From positions 1 to 64,000 of the forward strand of contig JAJEQR010000016.1 in the NCBI GenBank assembly GCA_020687485.1: DNA of 64,000 bases. The letters are read 5' to 3'. Position numbers and translations under genes: made by a program. The notes under the pieces were generated by a model. The model was not told where the DNA came from. It searched no databases and was given only the letters and a program-made list of their open reading frames with translations. The DNA comes from Hominifimenecus microfluidus. Its GTDB lineage: Bacteria; Bacillota; Clostridia; Lachnospirales; Lachnospiraceae. This document shows, piece by piece, positions 28,511 through 41,511 of the stretch. Each line of letters starts with the position of its first letter. Positions within the stretch are counted from its first letter, which is position 1.

Positions 28511-28667
28511 GAAAAATCCTCCGCTTTTTTCATTAGATTTTGCTTTGCGGTGAAAATAAGCACACCACAAATGAAATTATAACATAAGGCACTACGAATT
28601 TGCAAGCAGAAGTCACCGGGAAAATCAAGAAAAATGGCAAAAAAAATGAAAAAGCAGGAAAAAAGCA

Positions 28668-28696
28668 TTGACAGGTTGCAATTCTTTTGCTAATAT
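28668..28696 (+). promoter_or_regulatory. Sigma-A promoter for rpoBC
   Basis: TTGACA (28668-28673), 17-bp spacer, TAATAT (28691-28696), giving a leader of about 70 nt. The spacing is ideal, the -10 is weaker. Confidence 0.6.
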
Positions 28697-28774
28697 GAAA
28701 TTTGCACTATTGTGGTGTGATATGCCTACCGCTACAATGGCAGTGTAATATAGAAATTTAGGGGTGAAGCGTCT

Positions 28775-32629
<3,855 letters not shown>

Positions 32630-32642
32630 AAAGGAGATACAC

Positions 32643-35600
32643 ATGCCTGCAGCAGTGAATGAAGAAACTTACCAGCCGTTGGTGTTTGACGCGATTAAGA
32701 TTGGCTTAGCATCTCCGGAAAAGATCATGAGCTGGTCTCACGGTGAGGTAAAGAAGCCGGAGACGATCAACTACAGAACCTTAAAGCCGGAAAAGGACGG
32801 TCTCTTCTGCGAGCGCATTTTCGGTCCGAACAAGGACTGGGAGTGCCATTGCGGAAAGTACAAGAAGATTCGCTATAAGGGTGTGATCTGTGACCGCTGC
32901 GGCGTGGAAGTTACCAAGGCTTCCGTACGCCGTGAGCGCATGGGTCATATTGCACTGGCAGCGCCGGTATCCCACATCTGGTATTTCAAGGGAATCCCCA
33001 GCCGTATGGGTCTGATCCTGGATCTTTCTCCCCGTACCCTGGAGAAAGTCCTGTACTTTGCCTCCTATATCGTTCTGGACAAGGGAAATACCGATCTGCA
33101 GTACAAGCAGGTGCTTTCCGAGAAGGAGTACCGCGAAGCTGTGGATAAGTGGGGCAGAGCTTCCTTCCGTGTCGGAATGGGCGCGGAGGCGATTCAGGAG
33201 CTTCTCAAGGCGATTGACCTGGATAAGGATTCCGAGGAGCTCAAGAGCAAGCTGGAGGACGCTTCCGGCCAGAAGCGTGCCCGTATCATCAAGCGTCTGG
33301 AGGTCGTAGAGGCCTTCAAGGCTTCCGGCAACAAGCCGGAGTGGATGATCATGGATGTTGTCCCTGTCATTCCCCCGGATCTGCGTCCTATGGTACAGCT
33401 CGACGGCGGACGTTTCGCGACTTCTGATCTGAATGATCTGTATCGCCGTATCATTAACCGCAATAACCGTCTGGCCCGCCTGCTGGAACTGGGCGCTCCG
33501 GACATTATCGTACGCAACGAGAAGCGTATGCTGCAGGAAGCAGTCGATGCGCTGATCGATAACGGCCGCAGAGGCCGTCCCGTTACCGGCCCCGGCAACC
33601 GCCCGCTGAAGTCCCTTTCCGATATGTTAAAGGGTAAGCAGGGACGTTTCCGTCAGAACCTGCTGGGTAAGCGTGTTGACTATTCCGGTCGTTCCGTTAT
33701 CGTTGTAGGCCCCGAACTGAAGATCTTCCAGTGTGGTCTGCCGAAGGAGATGGCGATCGAGCTGTTTAAGCCCTTCGTGATGAAGGAGCTGGTAAGCCGC
33801 GGCATCGCTCACAATATCAAGAGCGCGAAGAAGATGGTAGAACGTTCCCAGTCGGAAGTATTCGATGTACTGGAAGAGGTTATCAAGGAACATCCGGTTA
33901 TGCTGAACCGTGCTCCTACTCTGCATCGTCTGGGTATTCAGGCCTTCGAGCCGATTCTGGTAGAAGGTAAGGCGATTAAGCTGCATCCGCTGGTTTGTAC
34001 TGCATTCAATGCGGACTTCGATGGCGACCAGATGGCAGTACATCTGCCTCTGAGCGTAGAGGCACAGGCAGAGTGCCGTTTCCTGCTGCTTTCCCCGAAC
34101 AACCTCCTGAAGCCTTCGGACGGCGGTCCCGTAGCGGTTCCTTCGCAGGATATGGTACTTGGTATCTATTACCTGACTCAGGAACGCCCTGGTACTCCGG
34201 GTGAAGGCGGTCACTTCAAAGACGTCAACGAGGCAATGCTGGCATACGAGAACCAGCAGTTGGATCTGCACGCGCGCATCTTCGTCCGCATGACGAAGAC
34301 CATGCCTGACGGTACGGAATTGACCGGCAATGTAGAGTCTACGCTGGGACGTTTCATCTTCAACGAGATCATCGAACAGGATCTGGGCTTTGTAGATCGT
34401 TCCATCCCCGGCAACGAGCTGAAGCTGGAAGTTGATTTCCACGTAGGCAAGAAAGGCCTGAAGCAGATCCTGGAGAAGGTTATCAATACTCACGGCACGA
34501 CCGAGACTGCTGAGGTACTTGACCGCATCAAAGCGATCGGCTACAAGTACTCCACCCGCGCGGCGATGACCGTATCCATTTCGGATATGACTGTGCCTGC
34601 GCAGAAGAAAGATCTGATCAGCGCCGCTGAGGCACAGGTAGACCTGATCAGCAAGAACTTCCGTCGTGGCCTGATCACGGAGGAAGAGCGTTACAAGGAA
34701 GTTATCGAGACCTGGAAAGAGACCGATGATGTTCTGACAAAGGCTCTGCTGGGCGGTCTGGATAAATACAATAACATTTACATGATGGCGGATTCCGGTG
34801 CCCGTGGTTCGGATAAGCAGATCAAGCAGCTGGCCGGCATGCGCGGACTGATGGCGGACACGACAGGACGTACCATCGAGCTGCCCATCAAGTCCAACTT
34901 CCGTGAAGGTCTGGACGTACTGGAATACTTCATCTCCGCGCACGGCGCACGTAAGGGCTTGTCCGATACCGCGCTTCGTACCGCGGACTCTGGTTACCTG
35001 ACCAGACGTCTGGTAGACGTATCTCAGGATCTGATCATCCGTGAGACTGACTGTGCCGAGAACGGCAAGATCCCTTACCTGGAGATCGGTGCCTTCATGG
35101 ATGGCCAGGAAGTCATCGAGAGCCTGCAGGAACGTATCACCGGACGTACTCTGGCGGAGGATATCATTGATCCGGTTACCGGAGAGATCGTCGGCCATGC
35201 GAATGAGCTGATGACTCCCCGTAAGGCGGCTGCTGTTATGAAGACCGGCATTAAGACTGCAAAGATCCGTAATGTACTGACCTGCCGCTCCCATGTGGGC
35301 GTGTGCGCGAAGTGCTACGGCGCGAACCTGGCAACCGGCGAGAGTGTTCAGGTCGGTGAGGCTGTCGGCATCATCGCCGCACAGTCCATCGGTGAGCCCG
35401 GTACGCAGCTGACCATGCGTACCTTCCATACCGGCGGTGTAGCAGGTAACGATATCACACAGGGTCTTCCCCGTGTCGAGGAGCTGTTCGAGGCACGTAA
35501 GCCGAAGGGTCTTGCGATCATTGCAGAGATCGGCGGCGAGGCATTCCTGAAGGATACGAAGAAGAAGAGAGAAGTTATCATCACGAATCCGGAGACTGGT

Positions 35601-36359
35601 GAGAGCAAGACCTACCTGATCCCTTACGGTTCCCGTATCAAGATTCAGGATGGTCAGGTTCTGGAGCCCGGTGATGAACTGACCGAAGGCAGCATCAACC
35701 CTCACGATCTGCTGAAGATCAAGGGAGTTCGTGCGGTTCAGGATTACATGCTGCGTGAAGTACAGCGAGTATATCGTCTGCAGGGTGTAGAAATCAACGA
35801 TAAGCATATCGAGGTTATCGTACGCCAGATGCTGAAGAAGATCCGTATCGAAGAGGCCGGAGACAGCGGTGTTCTGCCTGGCACGTCCATGGATGTTCTG
35901 GACTTCTATGATATGAATGAGAAGCTGGAAGCAGAAGGCAGGACTCCGGCGGAAGGCAAGCAGGTTATGCTTGGTATCACCAAGGCATCCCTGGCGACCA
36001 ACTCCTTCCTGTCAGCAGCATCCTTCCAGGAGACTACGAAGGTTCTGACCGAAGCTGCAATTAACGGTAAGGTAGATCCTCTGATCGGTCTGAAAGAGAA
36101 CGTTATCATTGGTAAGCTGATTCCTGCCGGAACCGGTATGAAGAAGTATCGTTCGGTTGTTCTGAATACGGATGGCAGCGATCTGATCGATGAAGTTTCG
36201 GAGGATGAGGATTACGATTCCGAAGAGGACGAGGACATCACGACAGCAGATACTGAGGCGGCAGACACCACAGCAGAAGATACTGCTGAGGAGGATGCAG
36301 AAGCTGCTGAGGATGCAGATGCAGAGGCGGATGATCTAGAAGACTCTGACGAGGAGTAA
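32643..36359 (+). CDS. rpoC: RNA polymerase beta' subunit
   Basis: Carries the polymerase active site. The 1238-residue protein has an N-terminal zinc site (Cys68, Cys70, Cys83, Cys86), the catalytic motif [10 protein letters not shown] with Asp458, Asp460 and Asp462, the bridge and trigger-helix region, and the second zinc site [11 protein letters not shown]. The ATG at 32643 follows AAAGGAG. After the conserved end ([14 protein letters not shown]) comes a tail of about 60 residues made almost only of Asp, Glu, Ala and Thr (from about residue 1182), an uncommon extension. A terminator follows at 36431. Confidence 0.98.
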   Translation: MPAAVNEETYQPLVFDAIKIGLASPEKIMSWSHGEVKKPETINYRTLKPEKDGLFCERIFGPNKDWECHCGKYKKIRYKGVICDRCGVEVTKASVRRERMGHIALAAPVSHIWYFKGIPSRMGLILDLSPRTLEKVLYFASYIVLDKGNTDLQYKQVLSEKEYREAVDKWGRASFRVGMGAEAIQELLKAIDLDKDSEELKSKLEDASGQKRARIIKRLEVVEAFKASGNKPEWMIMDVVPVIPPDLRPMVQLDGGRFATSDLNDLYRRIINRNNRLARLLELGAPDIIVRNEKRMLQEAVDALIDNGRRGRPVTGPGNRPLKSLSDMLKGKQGRFRQNLLGKRVDYSGRSVIVVGPELKIFQCGLPKEMAIELFKPFVMKELVSRGIAHNIKSAKKMVERSQSEVFDVLEEVIKEHPVMLNRAPTLHRLGIQAFEPILVEGKAIKLHPLVCTAFNADFDGDQMAVHLPLSVEAQAECRFLLLSPNNLLKPSDGGPVAVPSQDMVLGIYYLTQERPGTPGEGGHFKDVNEAMLAYENQQLDLHARIFVRMTKTMPDGTELTGNVESTLGRFIFNEIIEQDLGFVDRSIPGNELKLEVDFHVGKKGLKQILEKVINTHGTTETAEVLDRIKAIGYKYSTRAAMTVSISDMTVPAQKKDLISAAEAQVDLISKNFRRGLITEEERYKEVIETWKETDDVLTKALLGGLDKYNNIYMMADSGARGSDKQIKQLAGMRGLMADTTGRTIELPIKSNFREGLDVLEYFISAHGARKGLSDTALRTADSGYLTRRLVDVSQDLIIRETDCAENGKIPYLEIGAFMDGQEVIESLQERITGRTLAEDIIDPVTGEIVGHANELMTPRKAAAVMKTGIKTAKIRNVLTCRSHVGVCAKCYGANLATGESVQVGEAVGIIAAQSIGEPGTQLTMRTFHTGGVAGNDITQGLPRVEELFEARKPKGLAIIAEIGGEAFLKDTKKKREVIITNPETGESKTYLIPYGSRIKIQDGQVLEPGDELTEGSINPHDLLKIKGVRAVQDYMLREVQRVYRLQGVEINDKHIEVIVRQMLKKIRIEEAGDSGVLPGTSMDVLDFYDMNEKLEAEGRTPAEGKQVMLGITKASLATNSFLSAASFQETTKVLTEAAINGKVDPLIGLKENVIIGKLIPAGTGMKKYRSVVLNTDGSDLIDEVSEDEDYDSEEDEDITTADTEAADTTAEDTAEEDAEAAEDADAEADDLEDSDEE

Positions 36360-36430
36360 GCAGGAATAATCCGTGGATGATTTCGTATTACAACTAAAAA
36401 TGGACAGGAAAGCGCAGTTTTTCTGATAAG

Positions 36431-36466
36431 AAGAGGAGGAATCCGGTTACGGTTTCCTCCTTTTTT
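36431..36466 (+). terminator. Terminator after rpoC
   Basis: GGAGGAA-x-CCG (36435-36445) pairs with CGG-x-TTCCTCC (36450-36460) over GTTA, followed by six T residues (36461-36466). Confidence 0.88.
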
Positions 36467-36476
36467 GTACATACGA

Positions 36477-36505
36477 TTGACATTCTGTCAGTTCCTGTTT
36501 AAACT
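36477..36505 (+). promoter_or_regulatory. Sigma-A promoter for the MATE gene
   Basis: TTGACA (36477-36482), 17-bp spacer, TAAACT (36500-36505). Confidence 0.55.
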
Positions 36506-36544
36506 GGAGAGAAAGGAGTAAGGAAATCATACGGAGGAAAAACA

Positions 36545-37900
36545 ATGAAGGCAAATCAGGGAATGATGGATCTGACCAAAGGTTCCATTGCAAAAGGATT
36601 GGTTCAGTTTACCATCCCAGTCATATTCGGTCAGATTCTGCAGCAGCTCTACAGCATTGCGGATGCCTGGGTACTGGGAAACTATGCAGATAATACCGCG
36701 TTCGCAGCCGTCAGCTCGACGAACAGTCTGATCTTTCTTATGATTGGTTTGTTCAATGGAACGGCGATCGGAGGCGGCGTTGTGATCTCACGTTACTTCG
36801 GCGCGAAGGATGAGAAGGGCGTGGAGATGGCGATCCATACGAACGTACTCTTCGGCCTGATCGCCTCAGTTCTGGTGACACTGGCCGGTCTCTTTTTGAT
36901 TCCGCAGATGATAAAGCTGATGAAGGTGCCGGAAGATGTTCTGCCGCAGTCTCTGCTGTATTTTCGGATTTATTTCGCGGGAAGTGCGACAGTTATTCTC
37001 TACAATGTATTTACATCAATCATGCGTGCGCTGGGCGACAGTATTCATCCACTGTATTATCTGGCGTTCTCATCGGTTGTAAATGTTGTACTGGATCTGC
37101 TGCTGGTTGCGAAGTTTCATCAGGGTGTCGCGGGCGCTGCTTTTGCGACGGTTCTTTCCCAGGGACTCAGTATGCTGCTCTGCCTGATGCGGATGCGGAA
37201 GAGTAAGGACTACACCAGGATCAGCTGGAAGAAGATTAAGTGGTATCCGCAGATGATGAAGAAGGTAATTCAACAGGGGCTTCCGGCCGGCATTCAGAAC
37301 TCTGTTATCAGCATCGGCAACGTTGTCATCCAGACGAATATTAATGCGTTCGGTGAATTCGCCATGACAGGGGCCGGCGCTCATTCCAAGATCGAGGGCT
37401 TTGTCTTTATCCCGATTACCTCGATGGTGCTGACGCTTCCTACTTTTATCAGTCAGAACCTGGGAGCGAAAGAGTATGATCGCGCGAAGAAGGGAGCGCT
37501 CTTCGGAATTCTGACGAGTGTGATTCTGGCGGAAGGTATCGGCCTGATCGTATATGTCTTCTCTCCGCAGCTGATACATATTTTCGCGAAATCCGAAGAG
37601 GCGGTTCGCTACGGAGTTATTCAGGAACGGATTATGACGCTCTTTTATGGGCTGATGGCCTTCTCACACAGCGCAACGGGCGTGCTGAGAGGCAGCGGCA
37701 GGTCAATCGTTCCCATGGTGACGATGCTGGGAATCTGGTGCGGCGTCCGTGTCCTCTATGTGACGATTGCGATCCAGATCGTTCCGGTCTTCCAGACGAT
37801 CTGCTGGGCGTACCCTCTTACCTGGGGACTGAGCAGCATTGTCTTCCTGATCTATCTGTTAAAATCGAACTGGCTGCATACGTATGACACCATGATGTAG
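36545..37900 (+). CDS. MATE family efflux transporter
   Basis: Twelve-helix multidrug and toxin extrusion exporter, driven by Na+ or H+. The 451-residue protein starts with the typical MDLTKGSIAKGLVQFTIPVIFGQILQQLYSIADAWVLGNY and repeats the pattern in the second half (QQGLPAGIQNSVISIGNVVIQTNINAFG). Paired halves of six helices and the conserved GALGDSIHP-like RALGDSIHPLYYL loop support the family. GGAGG precedes the ATG. The substrate is unknown. A cobalamin riboswitch on the opposite strand points at its 3' end, so antisense regulation is possible but unproven. Confidence 0.92.
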   Translation: MKANQGMMDLTKGSIAKGLVQFTIPVIFGQILQQLYSIADAWVLGNYADNTAFAAVSSTNSLIFLMIGLFNGTAIGGGVVISRYFGAKDEKGVEMAIHTNVLFGLIASVLVTLAGLFLIPQMIKLMKVPEDVLPQSLLYFRIYFAGSATVILYNVFTSIMRALGDSIHPLYYLAFSSVVNVVLDLLLVAKFHQGVAGAAFATVLSQGLSMLLCLMRMRKSKDYTRISWKKIKWYPQMMKKVIQQGLPAGIQNSVISIGNVVIQTNINAFGEFAMTGAGAHSKIEGFVFIPITSMVLTLPTFISQNLGAKEYDRAKKGALFGILTSVILAEGIGLIVYVFSPQLIHIFAKSEEAVRYGVIQERIMTLFYGLMAFSHSATGVLRGSGRSIVPMVTMLGIWCGVRVLYVTIAIQIVPVFQTICWAYPLTWGLSSIVFLIYLLKSNWLHTYDTMM

Positions 37901-37910
37901 CAGAATACTG

Positions 37911-37945
37911 AAAGAACCCCCAGTGATCCAGGCTGGGGGCTCTTT
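37911..37945. terminator. Terminator at the MATE 3' end, usable in both directions
   Basis: AAAGA-x-CCCCCAG (37911-37923) pairs with CTGGGGG-x-TCTTT (37933-37945). T-rich tracts lie on both sides. Confidence 0.7.
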
Positions 37946-37987
37946 CGGTATAGAAGAATAATGTAGAAGAGTAGGTTTCAATCACAC

Positions 37988-38015
37988 AAAAAATGCTATC
38001 CCGATGGGACAGCAT
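37988..38015 (-). terminator. Intrinsic terminator of the cobalamin riboswitch
   Basis: On the minus strand ATGCTGTCCC (38015-38006) pairs with GGGATAGCAT (38002-37993, one G-T wobble) over a 3-nt loop, followed by six T residues (37993-37988). Confidence 0.85.
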
Positions 38016-38049
38016 ACTAAGAATTTCCAGATTCACATTGGAATCCGTC

Positions 38050-38240
38050 ATCTATCTGCCATCTTGAGTGGGTCATAGATAAATCTTATTACAGGCAGGT
38101 CTCCTGACTTACGATCTCTCACAGCTTCGCCTTCCCAATCACTCAGTGGCATATGAAGCTGCATCTCGAATACAGTTGCGAGACAGCTCCGGATTCACAC
38201 CGGATTCCCTTTTCATCCGTCGTTGACGGACACCTGTAAC
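38050..38240 (-). ncRNA. Cobalamin riboswitch with P13 kissing loop, no downstream gene
   Basis: Read on the minus strand, 38240-38089 holds the full B12 aptamer: P1 TTACAGG with CCTGTAA (38239-38233 and 38095-38089), AGGGAATCCGGTGTGAATCCGG, GCAACTGTA, GCCACTGAG, TTGGGAAGGC and the B12 box AGTCAGGAGACCTGCC. A P13 hairpin follows (ATCTAT/ATAGAT, 38080-38075 and 38055-38050). Its loop CACTCA (38070-38065) is an exact complement of TGAGTG (38145-38140) in L5, the expected kissing interaction. A terminator lies at 38015-37988. Beyond it are only about 40 bp and the inverted MATE terminator; no minus-strand gene is in position to be controlled. Confidence 0.93.
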
Positions 38241-38253
38241 GTGCAATATGAAA

Positions 38254-38290
38254 CTATACTTAGTATAGCGCAGCGCAGGTCAGAAGGCAA
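38254..38290 (-). promoter_or_regulatory. Promoter of the cobalamin riboswitch
   Basis: On the minus strand TTGCCT (38290-38285), 17-bp spacer, TATACT (38267-38262). The -10 lies inside a near-perfect palindrome CTATACTTAGTATAG (38254-38268) that could be an operator. Confidence 0.6.
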
Positions 38291-38375
38291 GTACTTTTAC
38301 AAAAAAGATCAGAAAAAAACACTTAATAAAGTTAAGAAAACAATAATGTGAACTTAATTAAATTAAGCAAAGCTA

Positions 38376-38404
38376 TTGACAACCGGGAGAAGGGACGGTA
38401 TAAT
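38376..38404 (+). promoter_or_regulatory. Consensus sigma-A promoter for amt
   Basis: Perfect TTGACA (38376-38381), 17-bp spacer, perfect TATAAT (38399-38404). Start of transcription is expected near 38411. Confidence 0.92.
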
Positions 38405-38417
38405 GCAACCATACTTA

Positions 38418-38529
38418 GCAAAGGCGCTATGAGATCCCCTCTCGTAGTGCCTTTTTGAGTATAAGTATAAAGAACGCAAAGCAAAGGCGCTTGCACCCCT
38501 CGGCAAGCCCTGTGCTTTGCGTTTCTTTT
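38418..38529 (+). ncRNA. Tandem-hairpin attenuator leader of amt
   Basis: Hairpin 1: a 15-bp stem 38420-38434 with 38440-38454 (two G-T wobbles, loop TCCCC) merging into a five-T run, i.e. an intrinsic terminator starting about 10 nt after the predicted transcript start. Hairpin 2: stem 38473-38494 with 38503-38523 (one mismatch and one bulge, loop ACCCCTCG), again followed by TTTCTTTTG. Both 5' arms carry GCAAAGGCGCT and both loops carry CCCC. This layout predicts regulated antitermination ahead of amt, perhaps by an ANTAR-type protein or by nitrogen status. The loops do not show the ANTAR A1/G4 hexaloop rule, so the ligand is open. Confidence 0.7.
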
Positions 38530-38566
38530 GTTACACGCGGTCTATTTTTGTGAGGAGGTAGGGAGT

Positions 38567-40306
38567 ATGGACATGTATGAACTTTTCAGAGGAGAACTAT
38601 TTGGGGTATGGTTCCTGATCGGAGCAGCGCTGGTATTCTGGATGCAGGCAGGCTTCGCCATGGTGGAGACTGGATTCACCAGAGCGAAGAACGCCGGCAA
38701 CATTATCATGAAGAACCTGATGGACTTCTGTATCGGCACGCTAGTATTTATTCTGATCGGTTTCAGTCTTCTTCTTGGTGAAGATTTCATGGGGCTGATC
38801 GGTAAGCCAGGATTTGATATTTTCACATCCTATGCGGATTTCGACTGGTCCAACTTTGTATTTAACCTGGTATTCTGTGCCACGACAGCGACGATCGTAT
38901 CCGGTGCTATGGCAGAGAGAACCAAATTCTTATCTTACTGTATTTACTCCGCAGTGATCTCCGCTCTGATCTATCCGATTGAAGCGCATTGGATCTGGGG
39001 CGGCGGCTGGCTGTCTCAGCTGGGCTTTCATGATTTTGCTGGTTCCTGCGCAATTCATATGGTTGGCGGTATTTCCGCTCTGATCGGCGCGAAGATCCTT
39101 GGTCCCCGAATCGGAAAATTTTCGAAGGATAAGGACGGAAAGATTGTAAAAGTAAATGCCTTTCCCGGTCATAACCTTCCGATCGGCTCCCTTGGCGTAT
39201 TTATTCTGTGGCTTGGCTGGTACGGCTTCAACGGCGCTGCTGCAACGAGTCTGGATCAGCTGGCAAGTATCTTTGTAACCACTACGATCGCTCCGGCGCT
39301 GGCAACCGTAAGCTGCATGATCTTTACCTGGATCAAGTACGGCAAGCCCGATGTTTCTATGTGTCTGAATGCCTCGTTGGCCGGGTTGGTTGCCATCACC
39401 GCTTCCTGTGACGTGACGGATGCGTTCGGCGCGATCGTAATTGGTATTGTGGCTGGTATTCTGGTTGTTTTTGGAGTATGGCTGCTGGATTATGTCCTTC
39501 GTATTGATGATCCTGTCGGCGCGGTTGCGGTTCACTGCCTGAACGGTATCTGGGGCACGATTGCTGTTGGTCTGTTCGCGACCACTTCCGCACCGGAGAA
39601 TGATACTCTGGTTGGCCTGTTCTACGGTGGCGGTTTTGATCTGCTGGGCAAGCAGCTGTTGGGTATTTTAAGTGTTGGTGCCTGGACGGCAGTTACAATC
39701 ACGATTGCATTCCTGATTATTAAGGCTACGGTAGGTATCCGCGTCAGCGAGGAAGAGGAAATCGTCGGTCTGGATCCGACGGAGCATGGCCTTCCTTCCG
39801 CATACGGCGGCTTTACCATTATGGATGCCAGCGATATGACCATGGATGTCAACGAGAACACAGATCTTGGTGTTTCGGATTATGAGAAGGCAAGCACAGC
39901 TGCGAAGAAGGCTTCCGTACCGGTAACAAGAGAGCCGGCAGAGCTTTCCACCGGTATGCACAAGGTTGTTATCATTGCGAAGCTGACCCGCTATGACGCT
40001 CTCCGGAGAGCGATGAACGCACTGGGTGTTACCGGCATGACCGTTACACAGGTTATGGGCTGTGGAATTCAGAAAGGTGCCGGCGATATGTATCGAGGTG
40101 TTGAGATGGATGCAACTCTTCTGCCGAAATTTAAGGTAGAGATCGTTGTCAGCAAGATCCCGGTAGAGACGATCATTGAAGGCGCAAGAAAGGCACTGTT
40201 TACCGGTCATATCGGTGATGGTAAGATTTTCGTATACAATGTTGCGAAGGTATATAAGATCCGTACAGGTGAAGAAGACTTTGATGCACTGCAGGATGTA
40301 GAATAA
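38567..40306 (+). CDS. amt: Ammonium transporter fused to a P-II regulatory domain
   Basis: Ammonium channel of the Amt/Mep/Rh family with a built-in regulator. Residues 1 to about 400 have eleven hydrophobic segments and the Amt motifs WMQAGFAMVETGFTRAKNAGNI, pore-region HWIWGGGWL and HMVGGISAL, and DDPVGAVAVHCLNGIWGT. After a linker, residues 464-579 are a complete GlnB/GlnK-type P-II domain: MHKVVIIAKLTRYDALRRAMNALGVTGMTVTQV, T-loop IQKGAGDMYRGVEMDATLLPK and GDGKIFVYNVAKVYKIRTGEED. In the T-loop the Tyr46 equivalent (Tyr509) is kept, but the uridylylated Tyr51 position is Met514. ATG 38567 follows AGGAGG (38553-38558). P-II proteins normally bind separately and block Amt; here inhibition would be intramolecular. 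Confidence 0.93.
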   Translation: MDMYELFRGELFGVWFLIGAALVFWMQAGFAMVETGFTRAKNAGNIIMKNLMDFCIGTLVFILIGFSLLLGEDFMGLIGKPGFDIFTSYADFDWSNFVFNLVFCATTATIVSGAMAERTKFLSYCIYSAVISALIYPIEAHWIWGGGWLSQLGFHDFAGSCAIHMVGGISALIGAKILGPRIGKFSKDKDGKIVKVNAFPGHNLPIGSLGVFILWLGWYGFNGAAATSLDQLASIFVTTTIAPALATVSCMIFTWIKYGKPDVSMCLNASLAGLVAITASCDVTDAFGAIVIGIVAGILVVFGVWLLDYVLRIDDPVGAVAVHCLNGIWGTIAVGLFATTSAPENDTLVGLFYGGGFDLLGKQLLGILSVGAWTAVTITIAFLIIKATVGIRVSEEEEIVGLDPTEHGLPSAYGGFTIMDASDMTMDVNENTDLGVSDYEKASTAAKKASVPVTREPAELSTGMHKVVIIAKLTRYDALRRAMNALGVTGMTVTQVMGCGIQKGAGDMYRGVEMDATLLPKFKVEIVVSKIPVETIIEGARKALFTGHIGDGKIFVYNVAKVYKIRTGEEDFDALQDVE

Positions 40307-40333
40307 TTGAAAAAATCCAATAGGTAATATGGG

Positions 40334-40386
40334 AACTCCCGGTTGAAAATAAGAAATGCTTTCAGCCTGGAGTTTCTGTATTTTTT
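40334..40386. terminator. Bidirectional terminator between amt and the AraC gene
   Basis: AACTCC-x-GG-x-TGAAA (from 40334) pairs with TTTCA-x-CC-x-GGAGTT (to 40374); a six-T run follows at 40381-40386. Confidence 0.65.
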
Positions 40387-40394
40387 AAGACTAT

Positions 40395-41261
40395 TTAAAA
40401 CAGTGTCCGGAAGGAACTTGGTGTCATCCCGCACGAGCGCAGAAAGGCGCGGTTGAATCCGGAGGCATCATCGAAGCCGATATGATTCGCAATCTCAAGA
40501 ATGCTGGTGTTCGTCTCTATCAGCATGAATTTGGCCTGAGCAATCATCAGGTCATTGATGTACTGCTGCGGGGAACAGCCAAGCACTGCGTGAAACGTAC
40601 GGCGAAAATAGCCGCTGCTCATCAGGCAGATCTGAGACATATCACTGACCTGAATCTTCTCACCCCGACGGATTCGTTGCTGGGCAAGATGTACGGCTGG
40701 TTCGATCCGGGAGTAATACTGACGGGAGCCGGAACGTGGATAAGGCGGACGTCCCAGGGAGAGCAGCGACAGCTCAAGCATCAGCTGTGCTAGCAGCAAA
40801 ATCTCCCGGCGCATGGCTAGCTCACTAGGTTCCGTGATGGTCTGGATGAGCTGACGGACAAGGCGAACGACGTTCGGATGTTCTTCCGGGCGGAAGATTC
40901 CGTAGACGCCGATTTCACGCTGTGTCAGGATGGAAAGATCCGAGTACAGAATCGGGGAAAGCGATGTCTGCATTACTTTCTGAAAGTCCAGATTGATGAG
41001 ATACCATTGAGAACTGTCATTCTCATGTGTATGGGCGAAATGCTTCTGGTAGGGGAAGACAACATCGACATCACCTTCCTGATAGTTCTGAATCTGATCT
41101 TCAACCATGAAGGTTCCCTGTCCTTTCAGGCACCAGCCGATCTCGATCAGGTTGTGATAATGCATCTCTGTGCTGAGAGCCGGATGCAGAGAATACGTGT
41201 TCAGTGGACCGTTGCTGTCATGGCAGACTTCATGAAACTGAATTGGAGCGTGTGAAGACAT
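40395..41261 (-). CDS. AraC-family transcriptional regulator
   Basis: 288 residues. The N-terminal 150 residues form a cupin-like sensor (HYHNLIEIGWCLKGQGTFMVEDQIQNYQEGDVDVVFP, about 34-70). The C-terminal 100 residues hold two helix-turn-helix motifs of the AraC/XylS type, ending in the signature HIGFDDASGFNRAFLRSCGMTPSSFR. GGGGGAT lies upstream of the ATG. It is transcribed divergently from the surface metallopeptidase-like gene; a possible minus-strand promoter is at 41340-41313. It probably activates the peptide-acquisition genes to its right; the effector is unknown. Confidence 0.92.
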   Translation of the reverse strand: MSSHAPIQFHEVCHDSNGPLNTYSLHPALSTEMHYHNLIEIGWCLKGQGTFMVEDQIQNYQEGDVDVVFPYQKHFAHTHENDSSQWYLINLDFQKVMQTSLSPILYSDLSILTQREIGVYGIFRPEEHPNVVRLVRQLIQTITEPSELAMRREILLLAQLMLELSLLSLGRPPYPRSGSRQYYSRIEPAVHLAQQRIRRGEKIQVSDMSQICLMSSGYFRRTFHAVLGCSPQQYINDLMIAQAKFMLIETNTSILEIANHIGFDDASGFNRAFLRSCGMTPSSFRTLF

Positions 41262-41312
41262 TTCTCAATCCCCCTTCCTTTATAGGCAGACAAAAAAACA
41301 TTGAACATCCTT

Positions 41313-41340
41313 ATATTAGCATATTGAGTGAAAATATCAA
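41313..41340 (-). promoter_or_regulatory. Possible sigma-A promoter for the AraC gene
   Basis: On the minus strand TTGATA (41340-41335), 16-bp spacer, TAATAT (41318-41313). Confidence 0.4.
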
Positions 41341-41511
41341 TAAAAACAGAAAAAACAGGAGCGTTTCTGCAAGAATTTTGAGCGCTTGCGCATAGACAAA
41401 AAGACGGAATATTTGATAGTATTTCTATTATATACAGGCAAAGAAGCAGAAAATGGAAACAATTGCGACTAAGCGAGGACGGCCTGTAAAAAAGAATGAG
41501 GAGGAAAATGA

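Noticed and set aside
33627..35807. 726-codon minus-strand open frame inside rpoC
   Set aside because: Antisense shadow of a conserved gene with biased codon use; no family resemblance.
37818..38051. 77-codon minus-strand frame downstream of the cobalamin riboswitch as its target gene
   Set aside because: It starts inside the P13 hairpin without a ribosome binding site, runs through two terminators and overlaps the MATE gene antisense; no recognisable protein.
38418..38529. Classical ANTAR target in the amt leader
   Set aside because: The tandem-hairpin layout is similar, but neither loop is a hexaloop with the conserved A1 and G4, so the specific call is withheld.
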